This document shows positions 11,499 through 23,000 of a stretch of DNA of 64,000 nucleotides, piece after piece; the stretch's first letter is position 1; each line of letters begins with the position of its first letter. The notes under the pieces were generated by a model. The model did no database searches and had not been told where the DNA came from. It saw only the letters and a program-made list of their open reading frames with translations. Location of the stretch: assembly GCF_029227915.1 (NCBI RefSeq), contig NC_079882.1:17684501-17748500 (forward strand), given 5' to 3'. The DNA comes from Hydractinia symbiolongicarpus (lineage: Eukaryota > Cnidaria > Hydrozoa > Anthoathecata > Hydractiniidae). The position numbers and the translations under genes are program-made.

Positions 11499-11697
11499 AT
11501 TACAAAGTGGGGCAAGACATTATTACAAAGTGGGGAAGCTCCGAAAATTACAAAGTGGGGCAACGATGAATTACAAAGTGGAGCAGCTCCGAAATTACAA
11601 AGTAGAGCAAAAGTTATTACAAAGTGAGGCAGGTATTACAAAGTGGGGCAAGATAATTACAAAGTGGGGCAAGATAATTACAAAGTGGGGCATAACA
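11499..11697 (+). repeat. Right terminal array of the Ginger-like element
   Basis: Nine spaced copies of ATTACAAAGTGGGGC, some slightly diverged, end in GGGGCATAACA at 11697. They are the inverted counterpart of the three units at 7107-7163. Spacer length varies, so this is a set of binding-site-like units rather than a strict tandem satellite. Confidence 0.8.
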
Positions 11698-11702
11698 ACA
11701 AG

Positions 11703-12748
11703 GATATCTTTTCTGAAATTAGTGTTGTTCTTTATTCAAGGTTTTTTTTCTTTAATAATTAAACAAAAGACCTGTTACTAGATGTTACTATACTACAAGT
11801 GAAAAAGCTACAAGTGGAAAAACTACAAGAGGAAACAAAAACGAGAATAAAGTTGTTGGTTGAATCATGGAGAGAAAAGAAAACGGGCTGGAGGAATATA
11901 AATAAACTAAAATGTTTAAAGAAATGCGAGCGGTATCAATGCAAGAAGTGAAAGAGAGGGAAGATAAAGCGGATATATTCATTCTAAAAAGGACTGTCGA
12001 TAACTTGAACTTGTCCATCATCTTAAACAACTTTCGTCTTCCGTTGGTTAATTTCTTCAATCCTAAAAACAGAATTATTTGTGTGTTAGTATTGCTGTAG
12101 AAGTCGGCTTGAAAGTTGAAAAGGCATTTGCTTAATTTGACTAATGAGGAATCTTTCGTATAAGATAAGCTTAATAAATGTAAATAATTGTTAAAAAATG
12201 AATAACAACAATATCCATCTAGTAAATTTATTCTCCCATATAAACTTTGTTTTCTTAGAAAAATAGTTTCAGAAATTTGTAAAGAAATAACACTACAACA
12301 AAATGTGAATATGTAATAACAACCTTAGTTTATGAAATGCGCAGCGGACAAAAAAAACAAGAACAAAACACTCATTTAAAATCCGCGTTAATCGATATAG
12401 AACTTGAAAATGTACTTCATTTTTGCATTATTAACTCAGATATTTGAGAGGCGTTAAAATGATGATTGCGTTGATTTCATCAAACTGGGTGCAAAACACA
12501 TAGCAAATAACACAAAAGTGGAAAAATTCAAAAACACCATAAAAAAATAATTGCAAGAGTTAAGACACCCGTGTATGAAAGACTTGATAATTTAATGAAA
12601 ATAAAAAGATAAATTAAATGATTTTATTCTATATACAAAACTTGTAATTGTGTTTACATGGCTTTTCCTATTTAGGCGTAGTTCAGATGCATTTTATAAT
12701 TAGCACATTCGAACAACACAAAATTGGCCCAAAGAAATTTTGGATATA
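11703..12748. other. Gene-free stretch
   Basis: AT-rich sequence between two transposons. Short open frames at 11788-12060 (minus) and 11912-12100 (plus) overlap each other and show no domain. Nothing else recognised. Confidence 0.45.
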
Positions 12749-13272
12749 CAGTCTACTCTAGATAAATAGAACCTCTATGAAACCGAAAAAAATGGTTCCA
12801 CTTATCAAATGTTCCACTTATTCAAATTGCTCGATAAGTGGAACCTCTATGAAACCGAGTAATTTACGAATAATCAAAAACAGGGGGAGGAACAAAAGAA
12901 AATGCTATATAGATATTTATGTTCCACATGATGATTTTCTTAGCAATGAAGTTATGAAAAATAATCTTTTATACTAGGTTGTTTTAAACTTTGTGAAAGT
13001 TCCTTTTCAATTAATTTAGAAACTTCCAAGGTGCAATGTTGAATGTTTTGATTAAAATGATTCGAACGTACTGCAGATGATTTTTCTTCTAAAAAACTTC
13101 CACTTATATGAATAAATATTGCTCAAAAAAACCGAAAAATATGGTTCCACTTATCGAGGGTTCCACTTATCCGAATAAAATAAGAGAGGTTTGTTAATGC
13201 AAATCCAACGGACCGGGAAATTGGTTTCACTAAACGAAAGTTCCACTTATCCGGGGTTCCACTTATAGATTG
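12749..13272. mobile_element. pogo/Tigger-like MITE
   Basis: The ends CAGTCTACTCTAGATAAATA (left) and CAATCTATAAGTGGAACC (right, read inverted) are imperfect inverted repeats flanked by TA. Inside, the unit GATAAGTGGAACC occurs about seven times in both orientations (about 12794-12850 and 13095-13265). The CAGT...CTCGATAAGTGGAACC type of end is typical of pogo-clade Tc/mariner elements, which duplicate TA. No transposase is encoded. Confidence 0.6.
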
Positions 13273-13661
13273 TATATTAATTTTTACATTTACGAAAGTC
13301 AGGGGCAAATTTTTTTTCATAAATAAGATCCGGCTAAAGGGCTTTTTTTTGCGTTCATCTTTTTTACGATACTGCATAGCAAATATAATAAAAAATCTAC
13401 GTCTTGCTTTTTAAGTCACATGACATAGTAACGCGCATTGACCCCATAGTTTGTTGGAGGTTACTGTTATAACCAATAAAGTAATATTAGGTTGTCAAAC
13501 ATCAAACTATATCAACAGACTACACTAGCAAAAAATAAAAAAAGAATATATAAACTATAAAAATTACTCAAAAATTCTTTAGAAATACAAAATATAAATT
13601 TTGATCAAAAAATGTCGGAAATTGCAACAACAAAATATAGTCTCGCCTTTAGCCAGAATAG
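13273..13661. other. Sequence downstream of the RhoGEF-MORN gene
   Basis: It lies beyond the stop codon at 13662-13664 of the minus-strand gene and probably includes its 3' untranslated region. I do not see a convincing AATAAA on the minus strand, so the transcript end is not placed. Confidence 0.4.
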
Positions 13662-16600
13662 TTACATCCAACGCTGAATATGTGGCATTTCACGCTGAGC
13701 TAGAAGTACCGGACTATACACTAGACAACCATGCTCCCAAACTTGACGTTCCGACAATCCGTTGGTTAGTTTCTTTAACTGTTTGCCATGCTTTTGTCCG
13801 CGTTGCCATTGTCCTTCGAACATAGTCCCATCTTCAAGCGAAGTGATACCATACCCGTCACGCTGTTTGCAAAAAAAAAAAGAAAAAAAAAAGAAAATTA
13901 AAAAAAAAAAAGATTTTTAAGTCTCGAGAAAAAAAAGAAGTGTGTTTACTTACAAGATCATTAATGAATTCTCCTTCGTAAACTTCTAGTCTTGTTTTTT
14001 CTAAACCCTTCCCTTCTTTACAACCATTACTCCAATCACCTACGAAGGAGACATGGTAGGTAAAATCAATAATTAAAAACTCATCTGCACACAAAACAAC
14101 ATTGTTCAGTTGTGTCCTACCGTTATACATGTAGTCGTTGACCGGATCTCTCAGAATGCAGTGACCATGTTGCTGAAAAAAACGAAAGGAAAGCTAAGTA
14201 TGTATCTTCAAAAGAATGCTTTGATGTTATTGAAAAAACACGAATGCTGAACTTAGAAATAGCCAATAACAAATTAAGGAGATAAATGTTCCCTTGATGG
14301 AAACTTTACCTTTCCCTGCATCCAATTTCCATCGCAAGTCCAACCACTAGGTTTTGTTAATATGCCTGTTCCATCAGGACAATTATCCACCCAACAACCT
14401 TAAATTACAGTGTTTAAGCGCAGTTAGATCACGTTCTACCGAAAGCGCTTAAAAATGATGAAATGATGAAATTAACGTAACACTGACCTTGAAACACATT
14501 ACCGTTTTTATACTTCATTTTACCAGAACCATTCATCTATAAAATAGAATAATCAAAATCAAGACAACAAACCTTCCACGACAGTTAGATAACGTGATAT
14601 TATAATATACACCAATCACCTTATTCTGTACCCAATCTCCATTGTATATTGACCCATCCTTGAATTCACATATGCCAGATCCATGCATTAAATCACCAAG
14701 CCATTGACCACGATAGCAACCACCAAAATTATATACCATTACACCTTGACCAATGCGCTAAACACGCGGAATTGAATGTAATGATGTACTTACTATGTAT
14801 TAAGCTTACCGAGAAAATCCTTAGAATTATACATAAACACGCAAAAACAGTCCAGACATTTTTACATGATTGGTATAAAATATCTTAGTTGTTTTCATAA
14901 TATTCAATTCGATTCTTGATTTCTTTACCCTTGCATTATTTCGACCAGTCGGTCATCGCTGCTTTGTTTAAATTAACAACTCACCATATCTTGAATCCAT
15001 GTTCCGTTATACTGGTCCCCATTTTCATACACCATCACGCCACACCCATCTTTTAGATCGTGCATCCATTGACCTTCATAGGAACCGCCATTGGGTACTG
15101 TATACGAACCAACGCCACATCTCTCACCGCGTTCAAACTCACCCTTATAAATTGACCCATCACAGTATGTTAATTCGCCATAACCATGAAATTTCCCATG
15201 CAGAAAATCACCACTATAAAAGAGAGGTGACAGCAGTCAGATATAAAATCAGGTGGACAAGTAACAATGACAGGCTAAAACACAAGTTACTCCAGAATAA
15301 CTAGACATTATATAGACACATACTTGTATACAGCTCCATCGGGCATTCTTAATTTTCCCTTTCCATGTTTCTAAATATTATAAGTAATTTGTATATCTGT
15401 CTAAAAGTGATTAGAAATTACCAAAAGAAGGAAAAAATTCTTACGAGATTTTTTTTCCATTGACCTTCATAACGCAAACCATTAACACATTCAAGTTCAC
15501 CTTCACCTTCGATTCTGTCATGGATCCATTGGCCAACAAATTTATCTCCATTTTTATAATTGATGAACAATCGTCCGTGTCTTAAGCCATTCTTCCAATC
15601 ACCGGACAGAGAGTCACCGTTTGTATATTTAAACGTACCAAGGCCGTCTAAGTAGAGATAAAGAGAAGAAAGGTCGCACAAACTTACACATAATGGGAAT
15701 CGTGAGTTGTCCTCTACGCAAAGTCGATATATAAGATTATTTTATGAGCTTGGGTGAAATTTAATCAACTATAAACATGTTTTACTGCTTTAAAGCAATT
15801 TACTTTCCTATACTTCATTTATACCTCTTTACAAAACTACACTTAGCTTAAGGATCTGTAATGGGATAAACAAATTTTGATATTCTCTACCAACTATAAA
15901 TATTTAAGGAGTTGTCGGTAGTTCGCTTAACACCTTTTGCACATCTGTGAATAGGCTATTGTTGTAAACGTCAGGTTGCGAAAAACGCCTTTACGAGGAA
16001 TTTTAGATGTTCGTTTTTCACGACGTAAACATGACTTCAAATGTTCGAAACTTCCCTCCACGATGGAGAAACTCAACAAAACTTTGCACACAAGCTCATC
16101 GATACCTGCTTCAAATGGCTTTGTCACATTTTATGTATATTTTGATTATTTAAAAAAAAGAAAGGTTAAAACACAAAAGAGCGAGCGAAAATTATTTTTT
16201 CACAAATTTTTAAATAAAAAACGAACGGCGCTTTTTCGAAAAAATTTGTGACAAAGTATTGTTGCTACGGTAATGCTAAAGTGATTAATAAATATGACGC
16301 AGAAAAAAAATAAAACGGAGGGGAGTTTCGGACGTTTTAGTGAAAAAGATGTTGATTTATGGCTACCTGGAAAAAAAATTAGATTTCATTTTTATATTAT
16401 CCTATAGACAATTTAATTTGCTTTTATATTCAATAAATAATTTTGAAGAAAAAAATATAATTTTTGAGAAATAATGAATATACTGAATATGTGTCTATAC
16501 CCTTACAGTATCCTTAAGGTATGCCAGACGTACTTTGTCTATGGTCTCTCCACAGTCCTTCGTAAACTTCACCCGTGACATAATCAAGTACGCCAAAACC

Positions 16601-17092
16601 ATTTTTCTCGTCGTCTTCCCAATTTCCCTTACAAAGAGAGCGATTAGAAAGTTGCTAATAACGGTTAATAACTATTGCAGGTATAACGCTTAATTATGAA
16701 AAAGATCAGGAAAAGAAGAGGAAAAAATCGTTTACCCTGTATGTCATTTGGTTTGGCCACATCATCGTTCCTTCACCATGACGCTAAAACCGAAACAGCA
16801 GAAATATGATGGAAGGTAGCTGCTACACTGAAAAAAAGCCCTTCCAAATACTGTTTGAGTATTTTCCACTTTTTAACACATCCATTTTCAGAGCGTTAGT
16901 TAAAGTTGGCAGAGTAAAACCAACAAGTGGTAATATAAATTTGTAAATGCGAGTTTTAAAAGACCTAATTAGAGAAAATATGTTATTAAAAGGGATAGGA
17001 AAAGACTATCTATTTTTTTTTTACCTTGGAATTTAAATACGTGCCACTATATACAGAGCCATCCTTGTAAGTGAAACTTGATTGTCGTTTCT
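13662..17092 (-). other. MORN-repeat exons of the RhoGEF gene
   Basis: Exons (5' to 3'): 17025-17092, 16736-16783, 16534-16627, 15445-15647, 15324-15370, 14985-15213, 14620-14757, 14488-14536, 14310-14398, 14121-14172, 13954-14039, 13662-13862. They encode about 17 units of the pattern Y-x-G-x-W...G-x-G, for example [29 protein letters not shown] and [17 protein letters not shown]. Exon borders often fall inside a motif and are restored on splicing: Y-N | G-D-F at 15324/15213 and Y-N | G-D-W at 14121/14039. The last coding exon carries the final repeat and stops with TAA at 13662-13664. The 78-base intron 14040-14120 is open in one frame, so translation without splicing would mislead. Confidence 0.85.
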
Positions 17093-20000
17093 CTAAAAAA
17101 TTAAAAATACTGTGGTAAAGCTGCAAAGTGATAAATATTCTTAAAACAGCAAAATAAAAACACACCAATATCAGCATCAGTAGTTGTATCCTCCTCGAAA
17201 AGACATTCTGTAATTGCCAACTGCAAATGACGTAACCAAATTTTCTTCTCGCCACTGCTCCCAACATACATCGTGTATGGCCGGTCTGGGGTGTAAATTC
17301 CAATAGCATCGTTTTTTGCTGAATAAAAAACAAAAAACTATAGATCAAACTTGAACTGCAAATTTTTTATGTAGTTCGGTCCATTCTTTTTATTTCCCAG
17401 GATGGAAAAAATACCTTTATGTAACATTACCGCAGGAAAGTGTGAAGAATGGAATGTGGCCACCCCAGTTAAACACGTGCATTTTTATTTCACTGCACTA
17501 GGATTAACTAATAAAAACGACACTTTAATATTCATTCAGTGAAAAAAATATAGGACTTGTCTTATGCTGGTGTAAAAAATGCATAACATAACAAGATGTA
17601 GCATACTTGTCTGTGGGTCTAAACCTTTTAAATCTTCAAACCAAACAGACTTGAGTTCTAAGGCAAGTTCAACAATACTTTGCTTGTTTCCTTTCACAGC
17701 AAATACTAACAAATCATTAAACAGGATGCACTAAAAACAGTAAAAGCATCATTTTTAATTATGACTTTCCCACCTACCAAATTGTTAGGACGGAAGAGAA
17801 AAAATATCTGCTCGGACTAATGCCAGCTAAAACAATGATATCTTGACAACTGAGAATAGATGCTAGATACACTGATTTTTTTCTGAGAGATATAATTATG
17901 AAATGTTTATATAATGTACCTGATATGTTTTCTTGCTGGTCAACAAACATACGCGTCCTTCGTGTACAAGACTTCGTTCCGGGATGTAATATGCTTTAAG
18001 GCCGCTGATTTGCGTTTCTAAAACCTCCAACGCTTTCTGACATTGTGCTTGTTTCAGTTGATCATTGATATAAGCGGCCAGCTTCTCCTGTTAAGATAAG
18101 AAAAAAATTCTAGTTACTTGGAATAATTTGAAATCCGTATGAAACAACTTTAGAAAATTTATTCAGAATTCCACCTTCAAATATTTATACAAAAATGTTT
18201 TTAAGGAACTAATAGGAAAGGTAGCTTCATATGTTCAAACGATATTTCCCAAAGTAGACTGAAATCTCTATGTCAAATCATGGCGAACAGAGAAAATTAA
18301 AATATGAAGATTCGAGGACAATACCAGAACTAAATAACATGCAAATGTCCAGGAATTTTAAGAATTGCTAATGATTAATTGGAAACAACGCCTAAGAAGC
18401 TGCTAATCTCTATAATAATACGCCAGTTCCGTGTGTCTGTAACAGGCAAAGTTAATATCGTCATTTTCCTTTGATGTTGCCGAAAAAAATCTTTGATGTT
18501 GCCGAAAAAAATATGTCTTCTTTGTCGAGAAAAGCCGCGAGTTTTGTGTGGTTTGTTAAATGAAGTTCTAGCACAAAGTAACGGAAATTGTGTTTGCAAA
18601 AAAGATGGCTGTCATTTTTAAGCATTTGTCTTCTCTTGCCTTCAAAATAAATCTTTACAAAAGCATTTAAAAAGGGGCATGGTATATAAATGAAGTATAG
18701 AAAGGTTTCTGTAAGGTTTGTTTATGTTTTTTAAAGTTTTGATGATATTATTGATGCGAGACATGTTTGTTAGCTAGCTAGCATCAACCACACCAACAAC
18801 AACTAGCTAGGTAGCTAGGAATTTATAAATATGTAGCCATGTTCTTTATACCTAGCTAAGTCTCCAGTTTATATTTAAGTGACCAGCTATTAGCTGCTGT
18901 AGCTACCTTATGTTAGCTTCAGTTTTATGTTGCTTTTTACATGTAAGCTAATCTTAGTGGTCTTTGCTAAGAATGTGACTGTAACTTACTTTAATTCACA
19001 TTTTAAGCTTAAATTAACAAGCCACAACAACTTTTAAAAAAGTATTACATAATATTTAAGAAGAGTTTAAGGACTGTTTTTAAGCAAATAATGTATTTTT
19101 CACAATTTGTGTATGCAAATAATGTATTTTTCACATTTTGTGTAACTAAACTTATATACATCGGTTACATGCAATATGACGAAACGATTTTTATTTAACG
19201 TGTAGTAATTCTGGTACCTTAAGTGTAGTGATTTTTGTTGTTCTAGATGTTCTGACTAAAATGTTTTTGTTTATGGCATTTTGTCTCAATTAAGAAAAGT
19301 TTCAACTTTTTTGAGGGAGTACAACACCGAAAAAACTTGTGTTTTTTTTATATTTTGTTTAAATTCTTACTGGGCAGGACTCTGTACAACATACCGAAAT
19401 GACTGATCCCTCTCTATTTATAAATTTCATGCGTTCCAAATCACAGTTTTTTGAAATTTTGGGTAATATTTAATGAGTACAAGATGCAAATACTGATTTT
19501 TGTTGAATCAGAAGTATTTCCTACAACCATTCTTTTTTTACACTTTTGTGGAGAAAAAGTGTATGCAATATCATCAGAATAACTGATTTTGTTGCAAACT
19601 GTTTTTCTTTTTCAAATTTTGGATTGAAATATTGTTATAAAAGGCATATATCAATAGACATATATATACCAAAATAATTAAATTCTGCAAACTTTGATTT
19701 TGTCGTTCACCTCTCATCTTTTATATTTTGATTAAACTTTTGAGGAAAACCATAGGAATTATTTAGAATTTGTATTTTGTGTTGCAAATTTAGTGCAAAA
19801 ATTTAACTGTTGTGAGGGAGGACCATATGCAATTATATATACTAAAAATAATAATTTGATATTCTACAAGTTGTATTTTTGTATGCACTTAAATGACTGC
19901 TTTTTCTGAGTTGAATTTGATGGGTTTCATATCAATTTTGTGGAAGATTTTATGGCTGAAGACAATATAGAACATGCCAATTGAACTGATTTTTGTTCAT

Positions 20001-23000
20001 ATTTTGATTTGCTCCTCATAAACCTTTGTGTTCTACATTTATTGTAAACTTTTGTGAGGAAGGACCATATATATATACAATGTTTTCAAAATAATGATTT
20101 TTGTTGATTTGAAATTTACTCCTTGCATATTGCTTTTTCGACATTTCAGGTTAAAATGTTTGGTAAAGTCAGTACGGATCATTAGACAAAAAATTGTTTT
20201 GTTAACTGGTTAATTTTTACATTTTGTGCATATTTTCGCAGGAGAGGATGGTATGCAACCGAATAAATGATTTTTCAAAGTTTAACTTTTTGTTTTTAGG
20301 TGTTTTGTGTTTGTTTAAGTTTGGCTTTTTGATATTGTTTAAAATGCGTAAAGAACTTATTTCATAGATCTGTGCTTACTGTTGCAAGCCTTTCTTTTCG
20401 ACACTTTAGATTAAAATATTGAAGGTTTTCAACATAATCAGATAATAAGATGTATACATATTTGAGATATGTGTTATTTCTGACATTATTATTATTGTTG
20501 TCGTAACTGTCTGGGTTGTGACTGTCAATGTTGTAACTTTCTACTAACTAGATTTTACACCTTGCACGCCGTTGTTTTTCATGTTTTGTTGGGAGGATTT
20601 CATGCGATTTGACATTTGATATTTTGTGTTAGATTTTAAGAACTTTTTTGTTAAATTATGACTTATATACTTTCTTTTTATGCATTTTCAGATTATTTTT
20701 TTTAGTAAAAGGCATATTCAATATACTGAAATATTTGCTGATGTCATCAAAATTCAAATGACAGAACTTTTCAATTGTTTTTCTGCCTAAGTGGATTTTT
20801 CCACGGGCCTAATCGACTAGTCTATATAATAATACGCCAGTTCCGTGTGTCTGTCTGTCACTTTTGCAAAGTGGATTACATTCTTCAAAATTTTCTTTAA
20901 CAAATTCTATAAAACATCGCCTATAAAATTGTTCTGTAATTTACCAAACTTTACCGATAAAATAGTATTCACGTCAAAGGAAAGTTAATTAAGATTAGTG
21001 AAGCCATTACAATGCACTTAAAACTTTGAGGCCAAATAACTTGAAAACGAGGTGGTGACGTCAATGTTTTTTCACCGCGTGGGTAACTAGGGACAACCTG
21101 GGACCAATTTGGGTAAGTTTTTTAAACCTGGGTCCCCGAATCCGTTTCGGAATGGACGGTTTGATGACGTCATCAAAAAACCTTTAAACCTTGATATCTC
21201 TGCAACCGTTTGTCAAAGATACATGATCATATACATTTTCTTGATCAGCATTTCAAGATCTATACGATGAAGGTAATAGCTATACAAATTTGTAAAAAAA
21301 TATATTTATTTTGTATTTGCACTGCTGACGTCAGCAAAAAAACTAAAACAACCTGTTTTTCCATTGTCCTTCTGCCTAAGTGGATTACTCCACGGGATTT
21401 ATCGACTAGTCTATATAATAATACGCTAAGTGTGTCTGTCTGTGTGTCTGTGACAGGCAAAGTGGATGTGTTCATTTTCCTTTGATGTTGCCGAAAAAGG
21501 CATGTCTAATATGCTAAATTTTCTGACTTTACGGCGCGACGTCAATAACACTACTTTAACGTCAATATCCTATATTAAATTAATGAAGCCATTACAGCGA
21601 ACCTAATACTTTAAGGGCAAATAACTTGGAAACGAGGTGGTGACGTCAATGTTTTTTCACTGCGTGGGTAACTAGGGACAACCTGGGACCAATTTGGGTA
21701 AGTTTTCCAAACCTGGGTCCCCGAATCCGTTTCGGAATGGACGGTTTGATGACGTCATCAAAAAACCTTTAAACCTTGATATCTCTACAACCGTTTGTCA
21801 AAGATACATAATCATATACATTTTCTTGATCAGCATTTCAAGATATATACGATGAAGGCAACAGGTATACAAATTTCTAAAAAAATATATTAATTTTGTA
21901 TTTGCACTGCTGACGTCAGCAAAAAAACTAAAACAACCTATTTTTCCATTGTCCTTTTGCCTAAGTGGATTACTCCACGGGATTTATCGACTAGTGATAT
22001 ATAATGATACGCCAGTTCTGTCTGTAACTTTTGCAAAGTGGATAAAATTTCTTTGATAAAGTCTATAACACATCACCTATAAATTTGTTCTGTATATTAG
22101 CAAACTTTAACGTTAAAGCAATATTGACGCCAAATGAAAGTATATTAAGATCGGTGAAGCCATTGCATTGCACTTTTAAATTTAAGGCTAAATAACTTGG
22201 AAACGGGTGGAAATAACTGACGCCATCTCCTGCGTGGGCAACTAGGGGCTACCTGAGACCAATTTGGGTAAGTTTTCCAAACCTGGATCACCAAATCCGT
22301 TTCGGAATAGACGGGTTAATGACGTCATCAAAAAACTTTTAAACCTCAATATCTCTGCATCCATTTGTCAAAAGTACACGATCCTATACATTTTCTTGAT
22401 CAGCGTTTCAAGATCTATGCGATGAAGGAAATAGGTATATATATTTTCGAAAAAAAAATTTTAGGTTTTGACAGGCCATTGCTGGACGTCAGCAAAATTT
22501 TTAACCCTTATATCTCATTAACCACTCATCAAAAGCACATGATCATATACATTTTCTTGATCAGCGTTTTAAGCACTACACAATAGAGGCAACGTGAAAT
22601 CAAGCTTCTGAATTATTTCTTTTGCTGATGGGTTGCTGACTTGATCAAAATTCAAAAAACGCTCCTTTTAATTTTTATCCTGCATCAGTGGATTTTTCCA
22701 CAGGTTTTATCGACTAGTGTTTAATAAATGCTTTTTGAAAGAAAAACGTTACGTTCTTAGTAATTAATCAAAATTGAGGTTAATGAAATGAAATTACACC
22801 AGCTCTGTTTTACTTTAGGATAAAAGTGATGCGATTTGGGAGCACTTAGGTTCGCTATTAGTGACATGGCAAGGTCATATCATTATAAGGGCCGTATCTG
22901 TAAACCTGCCTCCTGTGCAGGTCCAATCCATCCTTACCATTACCCTCCTCGCCAGAAATTTAAGGTTAAGAAAGATATTGTGTTGTTTTACCAGCAGGTT

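Larger units (their letters stand above)
7107..11697 (+). mobile_element. Ginger-like integrase DNA transposon with TG...CA termini
   Basis: Both ends carry the same terminal inverted repeat: TGTTATGCCCCACTTTGTAA at 7107 and its reverse complement ending at 11697. The direct repeat ACAAG lies immediately outside each end (7102-7106 and 11698-11702), as expected for a 5-bp target duplication. TG...CA ends and a short duplication are the mark of integrase-type transposases, and the gene inside is an integrase. In Ginger elements a Ty3-like integrase acts as a DNA transposase. The element begins with only about 55 bases of terminus before coding sequence starts in mid-integrase, so the 5' part of the gene has been deleted. 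It is further interrupted by the element at 7519-9099. Confidence 0.8.

Noticed and set aside
11499-11697. Possible CRISPR-like array of regularly spaced repeats
   Set aside because: Spacers are short, irregular and similar to one another, the setting is eukaryotic, and the array forms a transposon terminus.
11388-11781. Lys-Trp-Gly repeat open frames, looking like a repetitive protein
   Set aside because: They arise from the ATTACAAAGTGGGGC terminal array of the Ginger-like element.
12749-13272. Possible conserved regulatory element with repeated GATAAGTGGAACC
   Set aside because: The unit, TA flanks and inverted ends are better explained as a pogo-type MITE.
13858-14130. A 90-codon minus-strand open frame across MORN exons
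   Set aside because: It reads through the short intron 14040-14120 and on into the donor at 13953; splicing restores proper MORN motifs instead.
17010-17348. A 112-codon minus-strand open frame ([17 protein letters not shown])
   Set aside because: It is the wrong frame of the PH exon; the frame ending [14 protein letters not shown] fits the domain and exon phases.
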